Assembly: GCA_945860375.1 (NCBI GenBank)
Contig: CAMAQR010000028.1
Location: 1-50,791, forward strand
Reading direction: 5' to 3'
Origin: Pseudorhodobacter antarcticus
GTDB lineage: Bacteria; Pseudomonadota; Alphaproteobacteria; Rhodobacterales; Rhodobacteraceae
Length of the DNA stretch: 50,791 bases
This document shows, piece by piece, positions 32,472 through 40,292 of this stretch. Each line of letters begins with the position of its first letter. The first letter of the stretch is position 1. The position numbers and the translations under genes were made by a program. The notes under the pieces are model-generated. The model searched no databases, was not told the origin of the DNA, and saw nothing but the letters and a program-made list of their open reading frames with translations.

Positions 32472-34562
32472 TCATTCAGCAGCCCTTGCCTTATGCAATG
32501 GTGCCACAAGGCCCACATCAACCTTGTCATGCTGCAAGGGCAGATCAATGTCCACGGCCCGGTCCAGCAGTTGCGCATAGCGGTGGCCAGCATAGGTGGC
32601 GGCGGCGATGATCGCCGGGGCCTCGCAATCGCCGATCCGGGTCAGGGTAAAGGGCAGATCGGCGTGCAGACCGTCCGCCCCGTAGCGCAGGGCGGTGTAA
32701 AGGTCATCGACCGGGGCGCGCTGGCCGACAAGGACAAGCCCTGTCGCGGGCAGCAACACTTCGCGACCCGAATGCGCGCAGATCAGCGTTGCCGTTTGCC
32801 CGTCAAACCAGCCGAGCCCATGGGCGGTGACCAACCGGATGCCAAGGCCCATCAGATGCCCCGGCACGCGCCAGCCTTCGCCGGTGTTTTCGGCCCATTC
32901 GGAAACGAGGTTACGCGGGGTGACCAGCGTCACCTCCAACCCTGCCGCGCGCAGCTTTTCGGCGACCACACCGCCCATGTAATAGCCATCGGCATCGTAA
33001 ACCACAGTCGGACCTGCGGGCAGCAGGCCGTCCATGATGTCGTCGGGAGTCAGAACCTGAACACCCGGCTCGGCAATGGCCGCGAACCGCTTGCCGGTGA
33101 ACAGATCGCGGCGCCAGCGTGCGCCGGTGGCGATGCAGACATGGGCGGCACCAAATGCCCGAATATCCTCGGGCGTCAGGCGGCTTTCGCGGAACACCTC
33201 AACCGATCGCATCTTGGCGATCTGCCCCTCGCGGTAATCGCGCACCCGGATGTACTCGCGCATCCCCGGCAAGGCCGCCTCACGTACCACACGCCCGCCC
33301 AGCACCCGCGACGCTTCGGCCAAGGCCACAGAATAGCCGCGCAGGCCAAGCGTCCGCGCCGCCTCAAGCCCTGCGGGCCCTGCCCCCACGATCAGCACCT
33401 GACCGTCGGATCCTTTGGGGGCGGCGCGTTCGGGGTGCCAGCCTTGCCGCCATTCTTCGCCCATTGTGGGGTTCTGGGTGCAGCGGATCGGCACGGACAG
33501 GCTGTCGCCCGAATAGCAGACATTGCAGCCGATGCATTCGCGGATGTCCTCGGGGCGGCCTTCCTCGATCTTCTTGGGCAGGAACGGATCAGCGATCGAG
33601 GGCCGCGCCGCGCCGATCAGATCGGTCAGCCCGGATTTCACCATGCGCACCATCGTATCGGGCGAGGTGAAGCGGCCCACGGTCACCACGGGCTTGGTGG
33701 TCACCGAGCGGACCCATTTCATGTAAGGCTCCAGCGCGCCTTCCTTGACGAAGCGCGACGCGCCCATTTCCAGCGAATAGTCGGCAATGTTGATGTCCCA
33801 CAGGTCGGGCATCTCGGCCATCATCGCAAACATCTCGCGCCGCTCACCAATGATAGGTACGCCATCCTCGCCGGTGCGTTCATCGGCGGCAAATCGCACG
33901 GCCACGGCACAGCGGTCACCGACAGCCTCTTTCGTTTCTTCGATCATCTCGCGCACGAGGCGGGTGCGATTTTCCAGCGACCCGCCGTATTCATCCGACC
34001 GCGTGTTGGTTTCGGGGTCAAGGAAATGCGCCAGCAGGTAGCCGTGGGTGGCATAGACATAGACGATGTCGAACTCGGCCGCCTTTGCCCGCAGCGCGGC
34101 ATTGCGATGCCAGCGGCGAAAGTTGCGGATATCCTCTTTGTCCATCGCGCGGGTCTGGAACGGATGGCCAACGGCATTGGGCATCGCAGCCACATCGAAG
34201 GAAACCAGCCGCGTGGCCAGGTTGGCCGACCGCGCGCCGCCGAACCACAGTTCCACCCCCGCCAGTGCGCCATGCGCGTGCACCTTGTCGGTCATCAGCC
34301 GGTGCGCGCGGACGTCGCTGTCATCCCAAAGCGTTGCGCTGATGTAAAGTTGATCGTCCGAGACCGGGTGGATCGAGCAATATTCTGTATTGACCACGCC
34401 CCAACCGCCCTCGGCCTTGACACCCCGCATTTCGGCCAGCGTGCGCGGTCGCACCCAGCCCATGCCTGTGCAATGGGGCACCTGATAAAAGCGGTTCTTC
34501 GTGGTCACCGGACCAATCTTCACAGGCTGAAACAGGATATCAAAGCGGGGGTCGCGGGTCAT
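32472..34562 (-). CDS. TMADH/DgcA-like N-demethylase (FMN/4Fe-4S/FAD-NAD oxidoreductase)
   Basis: A 696-residue enzyme of the trimethylamine dehydrogenase/2,4-dienoyl-CoA reductase group. The N-terminal old-yellow-enzyme barrel has YQVPHCTGMG; the Cys at about 31 corresponds to the Cys of TMADH that bonds FMN covalently. A 4Fe-4S cluster is formed by CIGCNVC plus Cys361, and VLIVGAGPAGLEAARTLGLR (about 389-408) is the second dinucleotide domain. Close relatives demethylate dimethylglycine (DgcA), N-methylproline or trimethylamine. DgcA works with an electron-transfer partner DgcB, which is not seen nearby. Its start overlaps the stop of a ruined TetR gene by ATGA, with AAGGACC as the ribosome site. 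Substrate is uncertain but an N-methyl amine is likely. Confidence 0.85.
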   Translation of the reverse strand: MTRDPRFDILFQPVKIGPVTTKNRFYQVPHCTGMGWVRPRTLAEMRGVKAEGGWGVVNTEYCSIHPVSDDQLYISATLWDDSDVRAHRLMTDKVHAHGALAGVELWFGGARSANLATRLVSFDVAAMPNAVGHPFQTRAMDKEDIRNFRRWHRNAALRAKAAEFDIVYVYATHGYLLAHFLDPETNTRSDEYGGSLENRTRLVREMIEETKEAVGDRCAVAVRFAADERTGEDGVPIIGERREMFAMMAEMPDLWDINIADYSLEMGASRFVKEGALEPYMKWVRSVTTKPVVTVGRFTSPDTMVRMVKSGLTDLIGAARPSIADPFLPKKIEEGRPEDIRECIGCNVCYSGDSLSVPIRCTQNPTMGEEWRQGWHPERAAPKGSDGQVLIVGAGPAGLEAARTLGLRGYSVALAEASRVLGGRVVREAALPGMREYIRVRDYREGQIAKMRSVEVFRESRLTPEDIRAFGAAHVCIATGARWRRDLFTGKRFAAIAEPGVQVLTPDDIMDGLLPAGPTVVYDADGYYMGGVVAEKLRAAGLEVTLVTPRNLVSEWAENTGEGWRVPGHLMGLGIRLVTAHGLGWFDGQTATLICAHSGREVLLPATGLVLVGQRAPVDDLYTALRYGADGLHADLPFTLTRIGDCEAPAIIAAATYAGHRYAQLLDRAVDIDLPLQHDKVDVGLVAPLHKARAAE

Positions 34563-34930
34563 TCTGTTGGTCCTTTCTTGTCGTCAGGGGCCATCTGAAA
34601 GTGTTTGGGGACCAAGACGGCGATCACGTTTATCGCCGGCATGCGGCAGACGGTACGACGACAGTCCAAAGAGCGAAGCAGCAGGTTCATCCATAGCCCA
34701 TCACAAAGCGCCTCGATGCTTAGCGCCGTTTTAACCGGATCGCGGCCTGTATATCCGGGATCCGTAATCATTTCAGTGATGATTGCGACAGTCGCCTCCA
34801 GCCGTTCGTCATCCATGTCGCCAACGGGCCAGCGGTAAACCTCGCAGGCCCTGAAATCGTTGCGGAAGGCCAACCAGACTGCCAGACTGCCTGCTTATTG
34901 CGGCTGCAGATCGCGGCATGAAACCGGGAC
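34559..34930 (-). pseudogene. TetR/BetI-like regulator remnant
   Basis: The intact part (34559-34873) reads as the C-terminal half of a BetI-type regulator: LAFRNDFRACEVYRW, then SIEALCDGLWMNLLLRSLD, the dimer/ligand helix pattern. Upstream the sense continues in another frame as SRNKQAVW, because an 8-bp unit, CAGACTGC, is tandemly duplicated at 34875-34890 and shifts the frame. No DNA-binding domain can be found further up. It ends in an ATGA overlap with the demethylase gene, so it was once the regulator of that gene. Family assignment is moderate since only half is left. Confidence 0.55.
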
Positions 34931-35039
34931 CCGGTGATGCCCTGCCAGCAGATCGCGACTGCGGCGATTGGGCCTCAGCCGCAGCGCGGCTGATCTTGGC
35001 CGGTTTCGGGGATCGGCTTGCACCATTCAACGGGCAGCC

Positions 35040-35590
35040 CTTTTCCTTGGGTCGTACCGGCATCGCACAGACGTCGCGCGCCAGAACCGCGTCGCCCTCC
35101 CAGCTGAACCACACCGGCTGTCCCGGCAAGAGGCTGCTTGCGGCATTATCCCCCGCGCCTTGCCCCCAGCACGGGGGTCCGGTCTGACAGGGTCAGCGCC
35201 TCTGCGGTGTCACGGGTGACAAGAACAAAGGGGATCGCCAGCTTTTGCTGCGACAGCCGCAGTTCCAACCGCATCTGTTCGCGCAATGGCATGTCCAGCA
35301 CGCCAAGGGTTCGTCCAGCAGCAGCCTAGGTTTCAGGAACAGCGCGCGGGCCAATGCCACGCGCTGCATCTGGCCGCCTGAAAGCTGGCGCGCGCGCCGG
35401 TCGCCATAACGTGGCAGGGAAATCTTCTCCACCATCGCGGCTTGCTTGTCGCAGGGATATCTTCAGTCGCTGAAATCCCGAGGCGATGGTATCGCGCAGG
35501 TTCAGATGCAGGAAAATCGCGTGGTTCTGGAACCTGAGCGGAGCGAACGGGCAAGCGTATCTGGCGATGCCAGAATCACGACCGCGCCGC
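35040..35590 (-). pseudogene. Polyamine-type ABC ATPase remnant (Walker A lost, frameshifted)
   Basis: Pieces in different minus-strand frames line up with a PotA/PotG-type ATPase in order: LRFQNHAIFLHLNLRDTIAS (Q-loop region), [20 protein letters not shown] and [11 protein letters not shown] (signature and Walker B), [20 protein letters not shown] after the H-loop, and LPGQPVWFSWEGDAVLAR from the TOBE end. At least two frameshifts separate them, and a leucine is missing in the Walker B run. No Walker A appears upstream; instead IS21-like end sequence begins about 130 bp away. It probably belonged with the adjacent demethylase and TetR remnant as a second amine uptake and catabolism cluster. 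Confidence 0.7.
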
Positions 35591-35723
35591 TTATTCGCCT
35601 CCCTTATCGTTGCCACATTTTGCAGACCGGCAATGACAGCTGTCGCTTCAAGGCAAGCTCCAAAACAGCGAAAATGAAATGGACGCGGACAACAGCATGA
35701 CGTCGCAATCATGGTCACTGGGC

Positions 35724-35768
35724 GGGTCAATTCCCGGTGGCAATGCCGGGTCAGATCTCAGTGGCAAT
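35724..35768 (+). repeat. IS21-like terminal repeats (left border of the LacI-DhaK cassette)
   Basis: Two imperfect direct repeats 24 bp apart: GGGTCAATTCCCGGTGGCAA at 35724 and GGGTCAGATCTCAGTGGCAA at 35748. This GGGTCA-x-TTC-x-x-x-GTGGCAAT form resembles the multiple terminal repeats of IS21-family elements. No transposase remains. The LacI gene stop is only 8 bp further on. The family call is by resemblance only. Confidence 0.45.
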
Positions 35769-35775
35769 TGGCACT

Positions 35776-36807
35776 TCAAATGTTTTCCTTGATCAGTATT
35801 TCGATCCTGATCTTTTCCTGCGAGCTGAGAATTTCGCGCCGGTCCTTGCGTGCACGCAAGATCCTGATTGAGCTGCGCACCAGATGGCCAGGGTCTTGGG
35901 TGATCAGCGCGTCGATCTGCCCGGACTGCAGGGCCACTTCGGTGAACGGCGTGCGCTCGTGCGCGATAACCACGGGTCTGCGCGCGGTCGCGGCGCCCAG
36001 CACGATTTCAAGTGGCAGGCGCGCCTCGGAACTCAGGATATAGACCCCAATGATATCGCCATGACCGGCGAAGGATGTGCGGATGACCCGCTCGGTTCGC
36101 TCGCGGTCGCCATAGGTTTCCAGCGAAGGCAGCACCGACAAATGCGGGAAATCGGAATTGACGACCGCATCGAAACCAAGGCGGCGTTCCAGACTGTCAC
36201 GGGCATGCATGGTTTCGGCGATGACAAGAATCTTTCCCGGCGCGTGATCTGAAAATCGCCCCATCAACCGTCCGGCTGTTGCCCCTGCCGCATAGTTGTC
36301 GATGCCGACAAAGTCCTCATGGACGTTGGTGATCTGACCGGCGATGAAACTGACCGTATCGATGCCGCGTTCGACCAGTCGGGCCTTGGCATCGCGGACC
36401 TGCGGGGATTCCGGCGCCATGATCGCCACGCCATCAATCTGATCGTGGTCTAGCGCTCCCAACAGGTTGGCAATCTGGTACGGATCGCTTTCGTGGATGC
36501 GCAACACATCGGCCTGCACCATCTCTCCCGCAAAGGCCAGATTGCACTCGGCGATTCGCGCAATCAGCCCGTCCATAAACTGATCCCCGGTTCGCGGCAG
36601 CAGGAACACAAAGTGATAGCTTTTGCCGCGTGCCAGATTTGCAGCGACGAGGTTTCGCGTAAATCCAAGCTTTTCAATGGCTTTATTGACGCGTTCAACC
36701 GTAACCCGACGCACGCCGCCCCGATCATTCAGCACCCGATCAACCGTCGCAAGGCTGACCCCAGCCGCAGTTGCCACGTCTTTTGTTGTCGGCAGCATCT
36801 GTCTCAT
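35776..36807 (-). CDS. LacI-family regulator of the ABC-DhaK operon
   Basis: A 343-residue regulator. The HTH is TTKDVATAAGVSLATVDRVL (about 7-26), with the RbsR-like DRV variant, followed by the hinge NKAIEKLGFTRNLVAANLAR and a sugar-binding domain of the periplasmic type (FVFLLPRTGDQFMDG, GIDNYAAGATAGRLMG). The start at 36807 (MRQMLPTTKDVA) is preferred; the longer in-frame reading to 36870 would begin inside an operator palindrome and adds residues that do not belong to the HTH. It is divergent from the importer. Two strong 16-bp palindromes sit between, so autoregulation and control of the operon are expected. Effector probably the imported sugar or polyol. Confidence 0.88.
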   Translation of the reverse strand: MRQMLPTTKDVATAAGVSLATVDRVLNDRGGVRRVTVERVNKAIEKLGFTRNLVAANLARGKSYHFVFLLPRTGDQFMDGLIARIAECNLAFAGEMVQADVLRIHESDPYQIANLLGALDHDQIDGVAIMAPESPQVRDAKARLVERGIDTVSFIAGQITNVHEDFVGIDNYAAGATAGRLMGRFSDHAPGKILVIAETMHARDSLERRLGFDAVVNSDFPHLSVLPSLETYGDRERTERVIRTSFAGHGDIIGVYILSSEARLPLEIVLGAATARRPVVIAHERTPFTEVALQSGQIDALITQDPGHLVRSSIRILRARKDRREILSSQEKIRIEILIKENI

Positions 36808-36858
36808 CCCCGTCCTGTTTTGTCTTTTCACTGAAACTTCCGTTGCTTGCAACAATTC

Positions 36859-36903
36859 TGAGGTGCGCACCTAAAATTTGCTTGTTTTGAGGTGCGCACC
36901 TCA
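36859..36903. promoter_or_regulatory. Pair of LacI-type operators, TGAGGTGCGCACCTCA
   Basis: A perfect 16-bp palindrome TGAGGTGCGCACCTCA at 36888-36903, and a copy with one changed end base at 36859-36874. The centres are 29 bp apart. Both have a central CG, as LacI-family sites do. The second site falls between TTGCTT (36878-36883, possible -35) and a weak -10 near 36903-36908 of the plus-strand operon. Symmetry is seen directly; ownership by the adjacent LacI protein is inferred. Confidence 0.75.
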
Positions 36904-36967
36904 GATACCATTTCTGCAGCATCGAGTCGTGGCGAGGAGGCCGTGACCTGCAACCGGGAGGCTGAAA

Positions 36968-38287
36968 ATGAACGCTAAACTACTGGCGACCGCTGCGTCG
37001 CTTGCGATCCTTGTCGGCGCAAATGCTGCGCAGGCCGAAGACCTGACCCTGTGCTGGGCCGCGTGGGACCCGGCGAACGCCTTGATCGAACTGAGCAAGG
37101 ATTACGAGGCGCAGTCGGGCAACAAGATGTCCTTCGAATTCGTGCCGTGGACCAACTTTGCCGACCGCATGCTGAACGAGTTGAACTCGGGCGGCAAACT
37201 GTGCGACCTGCTGATCGGCGACAGCCAGTGGATCGGTGGCGCGGCCGAGAATGGCCAGTATGTCAAACTGAACGACTTCTTCGATGCCAACGGCATTTCG
37301 ATGGATGCTTTCATCCCCGCCACCGTGACCGGCTATTCCGAATGGCCCAAGGGCACCCCGAACTACTGGTCGCTGCCAGCCTTTGGCGACGTGGTCGGCT
37401 GGACCTACCGCAAGGATTGGTTCGCACGTCCGGACATTCAGGCCGCGTTCAAGGAAAAGTATGGCCGCGATCTGGCCGTGCCCGCGACCTTCGCCGAATT
37501 GAAGGAAATCGCCGAATTCTTCCAAGGCCGCGACATTGACGGAAAGACCGTCTACGGCGCCTCGATCTACACCGAGCGCGGGTCTGAAGGCATCACGATG
37601 GGTGCGATGGACGTGCTTTACAGCTTTGGCTTCAAATACGACAACCCCGACAAGCCCTATGACATGGAAGGCTTTGTAAACTCCGAAGGCGCTGTTGCCG
37701 GTCTGGAATTCTATAAGGGGCTTTATGATTGCTGCACCCCGCCCGGTTCGTCCAACAGCTATATGGGCGAGGCGGTCGATGCGTTCAAATCGGGGCAGGT
37801 TGCCTTGCAGATGAACTTTGCCTTCACCTGGCCCGGCTTTGACACCGACGCCACCGTTGGCGGCGATGTGACCGGATACTTCGCGAACCCAGCCGGTCCG
37901 AACGGTGACAGATTCGCGCAACTGGGCGGTCAGGGCATCTCGGTTGTGGCTGCATCCGAAAAGCAAGAGGCGGCGCTGACCTACATCAAGTGGTTCGCCC
38001 AACCTGAAGTTCAGGCCAAGTGGTGGAAACTGGGTGGCTTCTCGGCGCTGCGTGCCGTGGTGGAAGATCCGGGCTTCGTGGCCTCTGCGCCCTATGCCCA
38101 GACCTTCCTCGACAGCATGGCGATCGTGAAGGACTTCTGGGCTGAACCCGCTTACGCAAGCTTGCTGCAGGCCTCGCAAAAGCGGTTCCACGACTATGTT
38201 GTTGCAGGCCAGGGCACCGCGAAAGAGGCGCTTGACGGTCTGGTTGCCGACTGGACCGCGACCTTCGAAGAAGAAGGCAAGCTCTGA
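36968..38287 (+). CDS. Family-1 extracellular sugar/polyol-binding protein
   Basis: A 439-residue periplasmic binding protein. Signal peptide MNAKLLATAASLAILVGANA ends AAQAED. The mature protein has the family-1 (CUT1, maltose/polyol-type) layout: LCWAAWDPANALIELSKDYE, YWSLPAFGDVVGWTYRKDWF, and ALQMNFAFTWPGFD in the second lobe. A cluster of aromatic residues suits binding of small polyols or sugars. ATG 36968 has GGGAGG nearby. It is the first gene after the operators and is followed by two hairpins before the permeases, an arrangement that keeps binding protein mRNA abundant. Ligand inferred from the downstream kinase: glycerol, dihydroxyacetone or a tetrose/tetritol. Confidence 0.87.
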   Translation: MNAKLLATAASLAILVGANAAQAEDLTLCWAAWDPANALIELSKDYEAQSGNKMSFEFVPWTNFADRMLNELNSGGKLCDLLIGDSQWIGGAAENGQYVKLNDFFDANGISMDAFIPATVTGYSEWPKGTPNYWSLPAFGDVVGWTYRKDWFARPDIQAAFKEKYGRDLAVPATFAELKEIAEFFQGRDIDGKTVYGASIYTERGSEGITMGAMDVLYSFGFKYDNPDKPYDMEGFVNSEGAVAGLEFYKGLYDCCTPPGSSNSYMGEAVDAFKSGQVALQMNFAFTWPGFDTDATVGGDVTGYFANPAGPNGDRFAQLGGQGISVVAASEKQEAALTYIKWFAQPEVQAKWWKLGGFSALRAVVEDPGFVASAPYAQTFLDSMAIVKDFWAEPAYASLLQASQKRFHDYVVAGQGTAKEALDGLVADWTATFEEEGKL

Positions 38288-38294
38288 CCCGATT

Positions 38295-38364
38295 GCTGCC
38301 CGCCCCCTCCCGCTCTGGCGGGCAGCACCAAACGCGAGGCCCTTGAGGGTCAACAGGGCCTCGC
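38295..38364 (+). terminator. Two consecutive intercistronic hairpins
   Basis: GCTGCCCGCC (38295-38304) pairs perfectly with GGCGGGCAGC (38317-38326). Just after it GCGAGGCCC (38334-38342) pairs perfectly with GGGCCTCGC (38356-38364). Both lie in the 119-bp gap between the binding protein and first permease. There is no U tract, so they look like mRNA-protecting or attenuating structures that lower permease expression relative to the binding protein, as in other CUT1 operons. Confidence 0.7.
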
Positions 38365-38406
38365 GCATCCTTGCAAAGCCATAGCCCTCAGGAAAGCCCC
38401 CGAATC

Positions 38407-39354
38407 ATGACTGATCCCCTGGCACACCGCGTGGCGTCTGCCACGCCCCCTCAGCTTGCCCATCGCATACGGGGTTTGTCGGACCGGGCGATTGCCTGGT
38501 TGTTCGTGGCGCCCACGATTTTCCTGCTTCTGGCCGTCAACATCTTCCCGCTGATTTGGACCGTCCGCCTGAGCCTGACCAATTTCCGCACCAACCGGCC
38601 CAACAACGAGGTCGAGTTTGTGGGGCTCGAGAATTACCGCAAGATCCTGACGGATGAGGACACCTGGATCGCCCTGCAATCCACCGCGCATTTCCTGATC
38701 TGGACCATCGTGCTGCAGGTGCTTATCGGTTTCACCCTTGCTTACCTCATCAACAAGAAATTCCGGGGCAACGATTTGTGGACCACGCTGATCGTGTTGC
38801 CCATGATGCTGTCGCCCGCCGTCGTCGGCAACTTCTGGACCTTTCTCTACCAACCGCAAATCGGCCTCTTCAACTATTTCATTCAGTTCCTGTCCGGTAC
38901 TGATCCCGCCAGTTTCTCGATGATCGGCGATGTCGCCCTTGCCCCCTGGGCCATCGTGATTGTCGACACCTGGATGTGGACGCCCTTTGTCATGCTCATT
39001 TGCCTCGCGGGCCTCCGCTCGATCCCTTCCAGCATCTATGAGGCGGCGGAATGTGACCGGGCCAGCAAATGGCGGCAGTTCTGGACCATCACCATCCCGA
39101 TGGTGCTGCCCTTTCTGATGCTGGCCGTGCTGTTCCGCGGTATCGAGAATTTCAAGATGTTCGATCTGGTCATCCAACTGACAGGCGGTGGGCCCGGCTC
39201 AACCACTCTGCTGACGTCCATAGACCTGAAACGGGAGGCGTTTGAAAAGTGGCGCACCGGCTATGCCTCGGCTTATGCCGTGATCCTGTTCGTCACGGTG
39301 TTCGGTCTGGCCTCGATCTATGTCAAGGCACTCAACAAGGTCAAAGACAGATGA
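38407..39354 (+). CDS. CUT1-type ABC transporter permease 1 (UgpA/MalF-like)
   Basis: A 315-residue permease with about six helices; the first is IAWLFVAPTIFLLLAVNIFP. The coupling loop is SSIYEAAECDRASKWRQFWT followed by ITIPMVLP, with the EAA motif. Another mark is QLTGGGPGSTTLLTSIDLKR near the C-terminus, typical of UgpA/MalF-type proteins. ATG 38407 gives MTDPLAHRV; an in-frame ATG 36 bases earlier lies in the post-hairpin leader. Its last codons overlap the next permease by ATGA. Confidence 0.9.
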   Translation: MTDPLAHRVASATPPQLAHRIRGLSDRAIAWLFVAPTIFLLLAVNIFPLIWTVRLSLTNFRTNRPNNEVEFVGLENYRKILTDEDTWIALQSTAHFLIWTIVLQVLIGFTLAYLINKKFRGNDLWTTLIVLPMMLSPAVVGNFWTFLYQPQIGLFNYFIQFLSGTDPASFSMIGDVALAPWAIVIVDTWMWTPFVMLICLAGLRSIPSSIYEAAECDRASKWRQFWTITIPMVLPFLMLAVLFRGIENFKMFDLVIQLTGGGPGSTTLLTSIDLKREAFEKWRTGYASAYAVILFVTVFGLASIYVKALNKVKDR

Positions 39355-40292
39355 GCAGCTTTTCCATCACCGAACCGTCGGGCCGTCAAAAGTGGATCGC
39401 AGGATTTCTGGTCATCCTTTATGCCGCCGTGACCCTGATCCCACTGTTTTGGATCATCGCGACCGGGTTCAAGACGCCGCAAGACGCCATCGCCTATCCG
39501 CCCAAGGTGTTCTTTGAACCCTCGCTCGAGGGGTATGTGAACCTTTTCACCTCCCGCTCTCGTGTAACGCCCGAGGATCTGGCCGCCCTGCCGCCGCCCG
39601 ACACCTTCTATGACCGCATCGTGCGCCAGTATGACATGGTCATCACCGGCCCGTCGAAATATGGCGAGCGGTTCCTGAACTCGGTCATCATCGGCTTTGG
39701 GTCCACCTTCCTGTCGGTCTTCCTCGGCACCATCGCCGCCTATGCCTTCAGCCGGTTCAAGGTGCCGCTGAAAGACGACCTTTTGTTCTTCATCTTGTCG
39801 ACAAGGATGATGCCCCCCATCGCCGTCGCCATCCCGATTTTCCTGATGTATCGCCAGCTTGGCCTGTCTGACACGCATCTTGGCATGATCCTGCTTTATA
39901 CCGCCGTGAACCTGTCGCTGTCGGTCTGGCTGCTCAAAGGGTTCATCGACGAAATCCCGGTGGAGTACGAAGAGGCGGCGCTGATCGACGGCTACACAAG
40001 GTTTCAGGCGTTCACCAAGGTTGTGCTGCCGCAGGCAGCCACCGGCATCGCCTCGACCGCGATTTTCTGCCTGATCTTTGCGTGGAACGAATATGCCTTT
40101 GCGGCCCTGCTGACCTCGGGCACCGCCCAAACCGCGCCACCGTTCATCCCCACCATCATCGGCACGGGGGGCAAAGATTGGCCCGCCGTTGCCGCCGGGG
40201 CCACGATATTCCTCGTGCCGATCATGGTGTTCACCATCTTGCTGCGCAAACACCTGTTGCGGGGCATCACATTCGGGGCGGTGCGCAAATGA
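39351..40292 (+). CDS. CUT1-type ABC transporter permease 2 (UgpE/MalG-like)
   Basis: A 313-residue permease starting MSSFSITEPSGRQKW. It has the first helix FLVILYAAVTLIPLFWIIAT, the FLNSVIIGFGSTFLSVFLG segment, and the coupling loop PVEYEEAALIDGYTRFQAFT then KVVLPQA. The extended periplasmic loop after the first helix (about residues 60-105) includes PPPDTFYDRI. It is coupled by overlapping stops and starts to both neighbours. Together with permease 1 and two different ATPases it matches the general design of the rhizobial glycerol importer GlpSTPQ, though the match is architectural rather than proven. Confidence 0.9.
   Translation: MSSFSITEPSGRQKWIAGFLVILYAAVTLIPLFWIIATGFKTPQDAIAYPPKVFFEPSLEGYVNLFTSRSRVTPEDLAALPPPDTFYDRIVRQYDMVITGPSKYGERFLNSVIIGFGSTFLSVFLGTIAAYAFSRFKVPLKDDLLFFILSTRMMPPIAVAIPIFLMYRQLGLSDTHLGMILLYTAVNLSLSVWLLKGFIDEIPVEYEEAALIDGYTRFQAFTKVVLPQAATGIASTAIFCLIFAWNEYAFAALLTSGTAQTAPPFIPTIIGTGGKDWPAVAAGATIFLVPIMVFTILLRKHLLRGITFGAVRK

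Noticed and set aside
32469..34598. A 709-codon plus-strand frame
   Set aside because: Exact antisense of the TMADH/DgcA-like gene, whose motifs are unmistakable; the plus-strand product has no domains.
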